Assembly: GCA_043805355.1 (NCBI GenBank)
Contig: JAZDIB010000047.1
Location: 1-8,538 of the forward strand
DNA from: JAHJRN01 sp043805355
Lineage (GTDB): Bacteria > Patescibacteriota > Patescibacteriia > 2-12-FULL-60-25
Length of the DNA stretch: 8,538 nucleotides
Direction of reading: 5' to 3'
Below are positions 1-6,883 of this stretch, piece after piece. The notes under the pieces were generated by a model. It saw only the letters and a program-made list of their open reading frames with translations, was not told where the DNA came from and did no database searches. The first letter of the stretch is position 1. Each line of letters begins with the position of its first letter. Made by a program: the position numbers and the translations under genes.

Positions 1-1257
1 ACCATCATGGTGTACGTGAACCCCGAATGGTCCGGTGACGGCATCCTCGAATCCACCCACGACGGCACCACTAACCTCGTCCCCCGAGGCGAAGCCGACG
101 TCACCACCTCCACATACGACTCGTATGGCCTCTCCTTCTCCGGCTCCGCTTGGGACGCCACCTCCTCCAGCGTCGTCACCTCCAACTTCACCCTCTCGAA
201 TGACGTCCTCTCCGCCTCCACCTCCCTCTTCACCCTCACGAATACCCTCGGGCAGAAGCTCCTCACCATCAGTGACCTCGGAGACATGGACGTGACAGGC
301 GACCTCTTCGTTGGACACCGCCTCTTCCTGGGCTCCAAGTCCCTCGGAATGGGCTCCACCTCCACGTATCTCTTCGTGGACGACACCCAGGCCCCCTCCT
401 CCACCTACATCGCCACGAATGCCGACGGCTGGTCCACCGCCACCACCTACGACTACGCCGAACGCTATCTCTCCGACGATCCCCTCATCCCCGGCGACCT
501 GGTCACGACGGACCAGAATGGCACCAACAAGGTGAAACGGACGACAGGAGCCCAGGACACGGTCTTGGGCATCGTCTCCACCAAGCCGGGCTTCATCACC
601 GGCGCCTACAGTACCTCCACCTATCCCATCGCCCTCGCCGGTCGTGTGCCCACCAGGGTCTCCACCGCGAACGGCCCCATCCTGCCTGGCGATACCCTCG
701 CTCCCTCCTCTGAACCCGGCGTGGCCGTGAAGGCCATCGAACCCGGTCCCACCGTCGGCATCGCCCTCGAACCCTACGATGCCCCCACCGAAGGCCTCAT
801 CTCCGTGTTCGTACGGACGGGGTGGAAGGGGGGGGAGATCGTGTCCGGCGACGGGTCCATCACCTATGACACCGATTTGGCGCCCGGCATCTCGCCGCGG
901 TCCGGCCTTGCGAAGATCGTGGCCGGCTCCACGGAAGTGAATGTCTCGTTCGCCACGCTGAACAGCTATCCGCTCATCACGGTCGCGCCGTACGGGCAGG
1001 CGACGAACGGCTGGTGGCTCACCAACGTCAACGATCACGGGTTCACCATCATCCTCGGTGAGGCCCCGACCTTCGATTTGATCTTCTCCTGGAAGGCGGA
1101 ACCGTCCCCGGCCGGCGCGACCATGTCGCTCTCCGACGGCACCTCCGTCCCCTATGACCCCACGAGCGGCAATCCGACAGCTGGACCGGCACCGCCGCCT
1201 GAACCTCCACCGACGGAACCACCACCGGAAGCACCACCGACGGAACCACCAATCTGA
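1..1257 (+). CDS. Large surface/exported protein, C-terminal part with a peptidase-G2-like domain (5' partial)
   Basis: The reading frame is open from base 1. The ATG at 7 sits inside what looks like a continuous domain ('VYVNPEWSGDG..' reads as mid-domain), so the gene probably starts upstream of the window. Counting from that ATG, residues 60-110 are beta-rich ('LLTISD..GDMDVTGDLFVGHRLFLG'). Residues 137-275 carry 'TNADGWST', 'DYAERYLSDD..IPGDLV', 'LGIVSTKPGF', 'YPIALAGRVPTRVS' and 'GDTLAPSSEPGVAVKA'. This order resembles the Peptidase_G2 / autoproteolytic tail-spike-type domain and a family frequent in Patescibacteria surface proteins. Residues 305-365 form another beta-rich module ending 'WWLTNVNDHGFTIIL..FDLIFSWKAEP'. 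The last ~27 residues are a Pro/Glu/Thr tail (PPPEPPPTEPPP-like) with no membrane anchor. The role is probably as an extracellular fibre or adhesin-like protein; self-cleavage is only a family-level possibility. Codons are extremely C-ending. A G8 run lies at 828-835. Confidence 0.85.
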   Translation, partial: TIMVYVNPEWSGDGILESTHDGTTNLVPRGEADVTTSTYDSYGLSFSGSAWDATSSSVVTSNFTLSNDVLSASTSLFTLTNTLGQKLLTISDLGDMDVTGDLFVGHRLFLGSKSLGMGSTSTYLFVDDTQAPSSTYIATNADGWSTATTYDYAERYLSDDPLIPGDLVTTDQNGTNKVKRTTGAQDTVLGIVSTKPGFITGAYSTSTYPIALAGRVPTRVSTANGPILPGDTLAPSSEPGVAVKAIEPGPTVGIALEPYDAPTEGLISVFVRTGWKGGEIVSGDGSITYDTDLAPGISPRSGLAKIVAGSTEVNVSFATLNSYPLITVAPYGQATNGWWLTNVNDHGFTIILGEAPTFDLIFSWKAEPSPAGATMSLSDGTSVPYDPTSGNPTAGPAPPPEPPPTEPPPEAPPTEPPI

Positions 1258-1356
1258 ACCGGCACCTGATGGATGAGAAGGACGAGGACTGGCAGCCGAG
1301 GGCCTGACGTAGCAAACAAAAATGGGATCCCAAAAATAAAAACGGCCAACATCAAG

Positions 1357-1386
1357 AGAAGCCCCGGCGTCAGGACCGGGGCTTTT
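1357..1386 (+). terminator. Intrinsic terminator of the surface-protein gene
   Basis: A perfect 8-bp GC-rich stem (agccccgg 1360-1367 / ccggggct 1376-1383) has an 8-base loop and is followed by TTTT. The A residues at 1357-1359 can pair with the T tract to lengthen the stem. It lies about 100 bases after the stop of the upstream gene. The stretch between them has no supported gene, only an A-rich segment. Confidence 0.88.
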
Positions 1387-1424
1387 CCTATATAGAGGAT
1401 GCTCTCGGCAGCCGTTCTGATAGG

Positions 1425-1462
1425 AAGGTCCTTCGGTCGCTCCGCTTTCCCTCAGGATGACA
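1425..1462 (-). repeat. Half-element of a 'TGTCATCCTGAG..GAAGGACCTT' repeat
   Basis: Read on the - strand this is TGTCATCCTGAGG, then a GC-rich spacer, then CCGAAGGACCTT. These are the same conserved ends as the hairpin repeat at 1500-1569, in opposite orientation. The 13-mer cctcaggatgaca (1450-1462) is exactly complementary to 1500-1512. Similar 'CATCCTGAG..GAAGGA' dispersed intergenic repeats are known in many bacterial genomes. No coding role is supported. Confidence 0.7.
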
Positions 1463-1499
1463 GAGGGGTGTTTGGATATTCATATGATACGAAAAGATG

Positions 1500-1569
1500 T
1501 GTCATCCTGAGGCTCCTGCGAAGGACCTTCGAAATATTCGGAAGGTTCTTCGTCGGACTCAGAATGACA
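1500..1569. repeat. Imperfect hairpin repeat, two arms of the same element
   Basis: The left arm (1500-1533, starting tgtcatcctgagg) and right arm (1537-1569, ending ctcagaatgaca) are near reverse complements. The shared inner segment is CGAAGGACCTTCGAA-like, and the short loop is A/T-rich. With the half-copy at 1425-1462 it makes three arms within 150 bases. It lies between the upstream terminator and the promoter at 1610, so it appears to be intergenic and untranscribed, or poorly transcribed. Translation in the + frame would add a spurious N-terminus to the next gene. Confidence 0.75.
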
Positions 1570-1609
1570 TCGCTACAGCCGCAGCCCACAGGATGCTTGT
1601 CGTCGGGTG

Positions 1610-1618
1610 TGATATACT
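1610..1618 (+). promoter_or_regulatory. Extended -10 promoter for the ligase-like/TPR operon
   Basis: TGATATACT (1610-1618) matches TGnTATAnT at all key positions except the penultimate base. No good -35 is visible 16-18 bases upstream, which is usual for extended -10 promoters. Transcription would begin near 1625, giving a leader of roughly 28 bases before the ATG at 1653. This rules out translation starts farther upstream. Confidence 0.65.
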
Positions 1619-1652
1619 CGTCGGCAGTAACGAAGAGCACATCTTTTTATCT

Positions 1653-4118
1653 ATGGAGCACCATCTCGGCGCCGTCGTCACGGGCCAAGAGGAGCTGGTC
1701 AAGCGCCCGCTTCTCGCAAACGTCCTCGGAAAGGTCGTGGATACCTGCCTCTACCTGGCGGTCATCCTCGTCCCGCTCTTCTTCATCCCCCTCACGCAGG
1801 ACGTGCTGGAGATCGGGAAGCAGACCCTGCTTGCGGTCCTCATGAGCGTCGCGCTCGTCGCGTGGCTCGGCCAGGCTTTGAGCGAACGGTCGTTCTCGAT
1901 CGCGCGGTCGTGGCTCCATCTGGTCGTCGCGGTGTTCGTCCTCGGGTATCTCGGGACGTCGTTCGCGTCATCGGATCGGTATCTCTCCTTCGCGGGGAAT
2001 TTCGGCCAGATGCAGTGGGCGTTCGCGACGATCCTCTCGTTCGCGGTGTTCTACCTCCTTGCGTCGAACGTGGTGAAAAGCGCTGGAAAACTCTATCATC
2101 TCCTGCTCGCGTTCCTCGCTTCATCGACGCTCGTCGGCATCCTTGGATTCCTGTACCTCGTCGGCCTGCATCCGCTCGCGTGGGCCGGCGCTTTCGCCAC
2201 CGAGAAGGGATTCAATACCATCGGCAACATCAATTCGTTCGGCGTCTACATGGTGGTGCCGCTGGTGCTCGGCGCATCGCTCATGGTGCTCGGATGCAAG
2301 GACCGCACGTGCGTCCTCGGACGGAAGGGGACCCCGAGCGTCGTGGCGAACGTCCTCGTGTGGGCGTCCATGGCCGTCGCGTTCCTCGTCGCGGTCGTCA
2401 TCGACTTCTGGGTCATCTGGGCCGCTATCCTCTTCGGGACCGCGCTCATCGTGGCCATCCCGTTGCTCCGGACGCGACGCATCGACAAACCCATCAGCCT
2501 CATCGTGCCGGGCGTGCTCGTGGCTGTCTCCGTCGTATTGCTTTTTTTCCATTCGCCCATCAACCTGAAGCTCCCGGCCGAGGTCTCGCCGTCCGCGGTG
2601 GCCTCGTGGAACATCGCGCGGCAGACCCTGCAGGACGCGCCGCTCTTCGGATCCGGTCCAGGCACGTGGATCAACGACTACGCCAAGTACCGCTCGCCGG
2701 CCGTGAACCTTTCGCAGTTCTGGAGCATCCGGTTCGAGCGCGGCCTCAGCACGGTCCTCACGCTCCTCGCGACCATCGGCCTCGTCGGCATGGCGCTCTG
2801 GCTCATGCTCCTCGTCTCGGCCGTCGGCAAGAGCGTGTCGCATCTCGTGAACGAGAAGGACGGCGACGCCTGGCAGGCCTACCTCACGGTCTTCGTGGGT
2901 TGGGCGACCGTCGCGTTCATCGCCTTCTTCTACAACTACAACGTCGCGCATCACTTCACGTTCTGGTTCCTCCTCGCCCTGCTCGCGTCGCTCGTGGGCC
3001 GCGGGGCGATCACGTGGGACATGCGCAAGTCGGTCGTCAATTCCGCCATCGTCTCGCTCCTCTTCATCCTGCTCTGCGTCGGGAGCGTGAGCGTGCTCTG
3101 GCTCTCGGGCCAGCGCATGGTCGCGGAAGCCCGCTTCGTCGGCGCGGTAAAGCTGTACCAGGAGGGCAAGCCCATCCAGGATGCGGTCGTCAAGCTGGAG
3201 TCCACCATCAAGCTGAACGGATACGTCGACACGTACTACCGCAACATCTCGCAGGCCTACCTCATCCTCGCGAGCCAGGAGATGCAGGGGCAGGCGGACG
3301 AGGCGCGGACGAAACGCGTGAACGACGCGGTCAGCGCGGCCGTGTCCACGGCGCAGAAGGCGACGACCGTCTCGCCGACGAACGTCAACAACTGGGCGAA
3401 CCTCGCGCTCGTCCTGCAGTCCATCGCATCGTTTTCGCGGGGCGCGGACGAGAAGGCCATCGAGATCTACCAGGAGGCCATGAAGCGCGAACCGAACAAC
3501 CCGACGTACCAGAATGAGATCGGCAAATTGCACCTCCTCCGGTCCGATGCGTACCGCACCCTCCTCGAATCGACGGATGAGGCGGCCAAGAAGGACGCGG
3601 AGATGAACGTGAAGCTCGAGCTCGAGAAGGCGGCGGAGGCGCTGAACCAGTCCATCGCCATGAAGCCGGACTACGCGCCCGCGCACTACAACCTCGGTCT
3701 CGTGTACGAGCGGCAGGACCGCGTGCTGGACGCCATCACCAAGCTGGAGCAGGTCCTCTCCGTGGAACAGCAGAACGTCGGCGTGGCGTTCCAGCTCTCC
3801 ATCCTCTACTACCGCAACAGCGAGAAGGACAAGTCGCGGACCATGCTTGAGCAGATCGTGACCATGGACCCGACCTACGCGAACGCCCGCTGGTACCTCG
3901 CCTCCCTGTACGAGGAAGAGGGGAAGCTGGACGAGGCCATCTCGCAGGTCGAGCATGTCGCGGACTTGAACCCGGGCGTCGAGGCCGTGACGACGCGGCT
4001 CGATGCGCTCAAGCAGGCACGTGAACAGAAACTCAACCCGCCGCCGGCCCCGTTGCCGGAACCGGTGCCGGAAGCTGTCGCGAATCCGCCGGGACAAGGC
4101 GAGGTGACGAATCCGTAG
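1653..4118 (+). CDS. O-antigen ligase/polymerase-like membrane protein with C-terminal TPR domain
   Basis: The product is 821 aa from ATG 1653. The frame is open back to 1497, but that extension translates the hairpin repeat and lies upstream of the promoter, so I start at 1653; no strong Shine-Dalgarno is visible. Residues ~28-485 hold about 13 hydrophobic segments. 'FNTIGNINSFGVYM' (~187) resembles the GNxN-F signature of Wzy/WaaL proteins. A long loop with 'SWNIARQTLQDAPLFGSGPGTW' (GSGPG at 333-337) resembles the Wzy_C region (PF04932), where an Arg and a GxGPG turn are typical. Residues ~491-775 are soluble and TPR-rich, with clear units near 598-631 and 661-775 ('APAHYNLGLVYERQDRVLDAI', 'ANARWYLASLYEEEGKLDEAI'). 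The tail from ~795 is Pro-rich. Such proteins join or transfer undecaprenyl-linked glycans outside the membrane. Here the acceptor is unknown, and a glycan polymerase or protein O-glycosylation ligase are both possible. It is followed 3 bases later by an unknown gene, with probable translational coupling. Confidence 0.88.
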   Translation: MEHHLGAVVTGQEELVKRPLLANVLGKVVDTCLYLAVILVPLFFIPLTQDVLEIGKQTLLAVLMSVALVAWLGQALSERSFSIARSWLHLVVAVFVLGYLGTSFASSDRYLSFAGNFGQMQWAFATILSFAVFYLLASNVVKSAGKLYHLLLAFLASSTLVGILGFLYLVGLHPLAWAGAFATEKGFNTIGNINSFGVYMVVPLVLGASLMVLGCKDRTCVLGRKGTPSVVANVLVWASMAVAFLVAVVIDFWVIWAAILFGTALIVAIPLLRTRRIDKPISLIVPGVLVAVSVVLLFFHSPINLKLPAEVSPSAVASWNIARQTLQDAPLFGSGPGTWINDYAKYRSPAVNLSQFWSIRFERGLSTVLTLLATIGLVGMALWLMLLVSAVGKSVSHLVNEKDGDAWQAYLTVFVGWATVAFIAFFYNYNVAHHFTFWFLLALLASLVGRGAITWDMRKSVVNSAIVSLLFILLCVGSVSVLWLSGQRMVAEARFVGAVKLYQEGKPIQDAVVKLESTIKLNGYVDTYYRNISQAYLILASQEMQGQADEARTKRVNDAVSAAVSTAQKATTVSPTNVNNWANLALVLQSIASFSRGADEKAIEIYQEAMKREPNNPTYQNEIGKLHLLRSDAYRTLLESTDEAAKKDAEMNVKLELEKAAEALNQSIAMKPDYAPAHYNLGLVYERQDRVLDAITKLEQVLSVEQQNVGVAFQLSILYYRNSEKDKSRTMLEQIVTMDPTYANARWYLASLYEEEGKLDEAISQVEHVADLNPGVEAVTTRLDALKQAREQKLNPPPAPLPEPVPEAVANPPGQGEVTNP

Positions 4119-4121
4119 GAT

Positions 4122-4916
4122 ATGACTGGATCGTGGCGGGAGCGGATACGAACAATGCTCCGCCGCGAGCCGAAGGCTTCGGGTTCCTTCGACCCGGCCT
4201 CGTTCGAGCGTCTCTGCATCGAGGACCCGTCCTCGGCGCGCGAGGCGCTCGTTCGCGATCAGCAGGAACTTTTGGAGGAGTTCGAGCGGACGTACGCCCT
4301 GCACCGCGCCAAGGTCGTGGACCTCGCGGCTCGGGCGATGCACCTGCCGGCCGACGAGTTCCGAAGGGAGGCCGCGGCGCTCCGTGAATCGCAGGACGGC
4401 ATCCGCCGCATCCTTCGCCGTATCGACGCGTCCGCGCATTCCGCGTCGGACCTCCTGATGGAGCTGCGCGAATGGGAAGCCCGGGAAGGGGAAGACGGGA
4501 CGCGGCATGCGGACCATCCGGACGTACGGGCGGAGATCGTCCGGTCGGAACTCCGGTCCCGCGGACACGCGCCTGACCTCAAGGCGACGTCCGTGGACGA
4601 GAGTCCGTTCGGCCGGCTCGGATGCGTCGTGCCGGAGCCGATGGTCGTCGTGGCCCCGGTCGCGATGCCCATCGAGGCGTCGCTCGACCAGGACGCGGAC
4701 ATGGAGGACCTCTCATCGTACGATACGGAGACGCTCATGCGGCTCATCCGCGAGACGACCCGGGAGGCGGAACGATGGCACGGCGTCCCGGAGCAGGACC
4801 AGGAAGTCGTGGACGAACTGCAACGCCTGCGGTCCCTGCACGCCATCCTGAAGCGCATCGACCGGCAACAGGGAACATCCCGCGACCGTCTCTCACTCGC
4901 CGTCCGGATGCGATGA
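4122..4916 (+). CDS. Hypothetical soluble, charged helical protein (264 aa)
   Basis: The ATG is 3 bases after the preceding stop, so the gene is very likely co-transcribed and translationally coupled with the ligase-like gene; gaggtg at 4101-4106 is a distant weak ribosome site. I do not recognise the family. There is no signal peptide or membrane segment. Residues ~35-125 and ~195-264 are predicted by eye to be amphipathic helices rich in Glu and Arg, perhaps coiled coil. A linker (~125-195) contains a short hydrophobic 'MVVVAPVAMP' patch and an acidic run (DQDADMED). The two helical blocks share an 'ILxRID' motif (97-102 and 242-247), each preceded by Leu/Arg-rich sequence and followed by a Ser/Arg/Leu stretch, so an internal duplication is possible. 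A cytosolic partner or regulator of the membrane protein is a guess from position only. Confidence 0.8.
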   Translation: MTGSWRERIRTMLRREPKASGSFDPASFERLCIEDPSSAREALVRDQQELLEEFERTYALHRAKVVDLAARAMHLPADEFRREAAALRESQDGIRRILRRIDASAHSASDLLMELREWEAREGEDGTRHADHPDVRAEIVRSELRSRGHAPDLKATSVDESPFGRLGCVVPEPMVVVAPVAMPIEASLDQDADMEDLSSYDTETLMRLIRETTREAERWHGVPEQDQEVVDELQRLRSLHAILKRIDRQQGTSRDRLSLAVRMR

Positions 4917-4962
4917 TAGGCATCATCGTTGGCTGTGCCACGTGAATCCCATCGAGAACGGA

Positions 4963-5006
4963 GCCCCGTAAAGCGCAAAAAAGTTCAGTGTGATGCGCCA
5001 CGGGGC
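4963..5006. other. GC-rich stem-loop between the operon and the terminator palindrome
   Basis: The outer arms gccccgt (4963-4969) and acggggc (5000-5006) pair perfectly. An inner gcgc/gcgc pair (4973-4976 / 4995-4998) follows after a small bulge, leaving an 18-base loop that includes AAAAAA. The stem ends at the first base of the next palindrome. It has no T tract, so it is not itself a terminator; it may stabilise the mRNA 3' end. Confidence 0.45.
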
Positions 5007-5043
5007 ACGTAAAAATCCCATTTGGAGATGGGATTTTTACGTG
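5006..5043. terminator. Bidirectional terminator between the operon and tRNA-Ala
   Basis: This is a perfect 16-bp inverted repeat (5006-5021 / 5028-5043) around a 6-base loop. On both strands the GC core (atccc/gggat) is flanked by A5 on one side and T5 on the other, so it can terminate the + strand operon and the - strand tRNA. The outer arm overlaps the last two bases of the encoded tRNA CCA end. Confidence 0.85.
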
Positions 5044-5117
5044 GTGGACCCTAAGAGGCTCGAACTCTTGACCTCTTCCATGCCATGGAAGCGCTCTACC
5101 AGCTGAGCTAAGGGCCC
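5042..5117 (-). tRNA. tRNA-Ala (anticodon GGC), CCA encoded
   Basis: Read on the - strand it folds as a complete 76-nt cloverleaf. The acceptor is GGGCCCT/AGGGTCC with the G3:U70 wobble that identifies alanine tRNAs. The D arm is GCTC/GAGC with an AGCTGGTA loop. The anticodon stem is CTTCC/GGAAG with loop ATGGCAT, giving anticodon GGC at positions 34-36. The variable loop is AGGTC, and the T arm is AAGAG-TTCGAGC-CTCTT. The discriminator A73 is followed by an encoded CCA. It reads GCC (and GCU by wobble), the favoured alanine codons in a GC-rich genome. A terminator follows immediately. Confidence 0.97.
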
Positions 5118-5178
5118 GCAGTGGTGTCGAGGATGCCATATCCGACGGGGATGCGTCAATCCGCGGGAACCGACCCTC

Positions 5179-5207
5179 TCGACAGGAAGTGGGTTTTCTG
5201 GTATGTT
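5179..5207 (+). promoter_or_regulatory. Promoter of the lipoprotein gene
   Basis: The -35 is TCGACA (5179-5184, five of six to TTGACA). A 17-base spacer follows, with TG at 5199-5200 giving an extended -10, then the -10 box TATGTT (5202-5207). The start would be near 5214. The ATG at 5203 lies inside the -10 box and cannot be the translation start. Confidence 0.72.
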
Positions 5208-5243
5208 CGAGCCAGAACCTCGAAAACAGAAGAGGTTAGAGAG

Positions 5244-5248
5244 AAGGG
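5244..5248 (+). promoter_or_regulatory. Shine-Dalgarno site fixing the lipoprotein start
   Basis: The AAGGG core lies in a purine-rich gagaagggaa stretch, 8 bases before the ATG at 5257. With the promoter at 5179-5207 it selects the downstream ATG. It is the clearest ribosome site in the window. Confidence 0.65.
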
Positions 5249-5256
5249 AAAAGCAC

Positions 5257-6846
5257 ATGTCGCACCTCGTGAAGTCCTTGTTCGTTTGCGCATCGCTCTT
5301 CGTCCCTTCGCTTGTTGCGTCATGCGCATGCGATGGGGACGACTCGAATCCGGCGACGTCGACGACCGGCCATGCCGGTTCCGGCGGCGGTGTCGGTGGT
5401 ACGTCGGTCACCGCCGGAAACGGCGGTACCGTCGGCACGGCAGGTTCGGGCGGTTCGACGCCCATCAATCCTTGGGGTAGCGGTCCGGGTCGTCCCGGTG
5501 CCGTCACGACCCTCGTCCGGGACATCCCGCTCGTCCAGGGGATCTCGTCCCAGAATCGCATCATGAACCGCGACTCGACCGACAAGTGCACGGGCGAGGG
5601 CGGTTCTGCCGGAAGTCCGTCCGGCGGCGCAGGCGGTGTCGGCGGCTCCAGCGCGAACGGCGGCGCAGCAAGTCTCCCGTGGTGTCCGACCGACTACGTC
5701 CCGATGACGCCGACGCTCGACCTCTCGGGCATCGACAAGACGAGCATCCAGCTCGCGTTGCCGTCGTTGCCCGTCTTTCAGCCATTCAACGTCAATATCG
5801 GATGTCCCACCGCGCGCGAGGTGATTGATTACGGACACCTGTATCTCGGGGATTGCACGGGCGTCATCACCGATGTCCCGATTTTCACCCCCGACGACCT
5901 CACCGGGTTCTTCGGTCTCGACGTCATAAATCCGTTGAATTCGGTCATTGAGCTGAACGGCAGCCTCGTCTCGGTTATGACCGGGCTCGCCGTCAAGTCC
6001 ACGATCTGCGGCACCCGTGCCTTCCTCGTCTCGAACGGCTCGACCTACGTGATGAGCTCATCCCTCGACGTAGATGCCGGCATCGAGCGTGAGGAATATC
6101 CCGTTGATACGCGCGGCCTCTCAGGGATTCTCTGCACGCCCGAGGATTTAGTCCTGTTCTCATCAGCCCGTTCCTTTACGGTCGATTCATGGAATGAATG
6201 CTCCGGTAATCCTGCGGAATTGGTGGTGGCGACCCCTCTCAGGATCAACACCTTAGAACCGAACAGCGGGATCATCCAGACGATTGCGGAGGTCCCGGGA
6301 GGATCACGCATCATCACCCAGGGCTGGGCATGGGCCGAAGATGAGAACGGAGGCCTCTTCCTTCCCGGGACTGCCAACGTCCTCACGCTGGCGACGGACG
6401 GAGACATCCTGTTCGGTGACCACCTAAGCGGTACTGTGTGGAAGATTTCTCCGGACGGCCAGACGTTGACCGAGCTCTTCACGACGGAACGTATGTTCAC
6501 GGGTCTCGTGCAGGCTCCCAATGGCGTCATCTATCTTGCGTTGAACGCGCGTGCGGATTTGGAGTGTGCACTACTCTCGAAAGTCATCATCGCGACCTAT
6601 GACGAGCAGACGGATTCCGTCGTCGATTGGATGACGCTCGACGATCCCGCCTACGACGCCCTGTTCCCCAGCCTCTGCCATACGGGCGTCATCGAGAACG
6701 CCTTTAGCGAGGGGGTGCGTTATCTCGGGGGCGGTAACTATAATGATCTCGCCGTGGACTTGGAGGGCAACCTCTACGTCACCGAGACCATCCTGAACCG
6801 CACGACCGCCATCCATGTGGTCTTCGACGAGCCCGACGCGGGCTGA
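5257..6846 (+). CDS. Putative lipoprotein with Gly-rich linkers and propeller-like C-terminal part
   Basis: The product is 529 aa from ATG 5257, chosen by promoter, Shine-Dalgarno and signal-peptide placement. Residues 1-23 form a lipoprotein signal: K6, a hydrophobic core, then lipobox LVASC with Cys23 as the lipidation site. Export and anchoring on the outer face of a membrane are expected. Two low-complexity Gly/Ser/Ala blocks (about 39-66 and 115-137) flank a short ordered segment. Such GGxGG-type linkers are common in myxobacterial lipoproteins. The rest is beta-rich. 'GDILFGDHLSGTVWKISPDG' followed by 'LVQAPNGVIYLALN' (within ~380-430) and 'NDLAVDLEGNLYVTET' (~497-512) look like NHL/SMP-30-type propeller strands. 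Several Cys residues (in ICGTR, LCTPED, ECSG and elsewhere) could form disulfides. No catalytic motif is recognised. Codon use in the middle (about 5820-6600) is looser and less GC-biased than in neighbouring genes, so acquisition by transfer is possible. Confidence 0.88.
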   Translation: MSHLVKSLFVCASLFVPSLVASCACDGDDSNPATSTTGHAGSGGGVGGTSVTAGNGGTVGTAGSGGSTPINPWGSGPGRPGAVTTLVRDIPLVQGISSQNRIMNRDSTDKCTGEGGSAGSPSGGAGGVGGSSANGGAASLPWCPTDYVPMTPTLDLSGIDKTSIQLALPSLPVFQPFNVNIGCPTAREVIDYGHLYLGDCTGVITDVPIFTPDDLTGFFGLDVINPLNSVIELNGSLVSVMTGLAVKSTICGTRAFLVSNGSTYVMSSSLDVDAGIEREEYPVDTRGLSGILCTPEDLVLFSSARSFTVDSWNECSGNPAELVVATPLRINTLEPNSGIIQTIAEVPGGSRIITQGWAWAEDENGGLFLPGTANVLTLATDGDILFGDHLSGTVWKISPDGQTLTELFTTERMFTGLVQAPNGVIYLALNARADLECALLSKVIIATYDEQTDSVVDWMTLDDPAYDALFPSLCHTGVIENAFSEGVRYLGGGNYNDLAVDLEGNLYVTETILNRTTAIHVVFDEPDAG

Positions 6847-6883
6847 ACGTAGGACCTCTTCCGCATCTCGCCCTCACGGGCAC

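Noticed and set aside
1269..1307. 12-codon frame after the surface-protein gene
   Set aside because: It is too short, with no ribosome site, and no support beyond an ATG and a stop.
1323..1332. Palindrome tgggatccca in an A-rich stretch
   Set aside because: It cannot make a hairpin with an allowed loop while keeping the stem, so it is not a terminator; it is probably a chance restriction-like site.
1497..1652. Upstream extension of the ligase-like protein (52 extra codons)
   Set aside because: It translates the hairpin repeat and the -10 promoter region, so it cannot be on the mRNA starting near 1625.
1862..3517. 551-codon + strand frame inside the ligase-like gene
   Set aside because: The composition is extremely Arg/Pro/His-rich and it lies within a gene with clear membrane segments. 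It is an out-of-frame artefact.
2121..4568. 815-codon open frame on the - strand
   Set aside because: It mirrors the ligase-like and unknown genes in a GC-rich region. The translation is Arg/His/Asp-rich with no recognisable domain, and it has no start context. It is a shadow of the real genes.
4911..4928. Small hairpin cgatgat/atcatcg over the stop codon of the unknown gene
   Set aside because: It is A/T-rich with a 4-base loop and no T tract. It is too weak to call a terminator.
5135..5159. Possible - strand promoter for tRNA-Ala (TTGACG and TATGGC)
   Set aside because: The boxes are only 13 bases apart, outside the usual 16-18. The TTGACG may be real, but no matching -10 at the right distance is convincing.
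5203..5256. Upstream ATG for the lipoprotein
   Set aside because: It lies inside the -10 box and would put a charged 18-residue stretch before the signal peptide. The ATG at 5257 has a Shine-Dalgarno.
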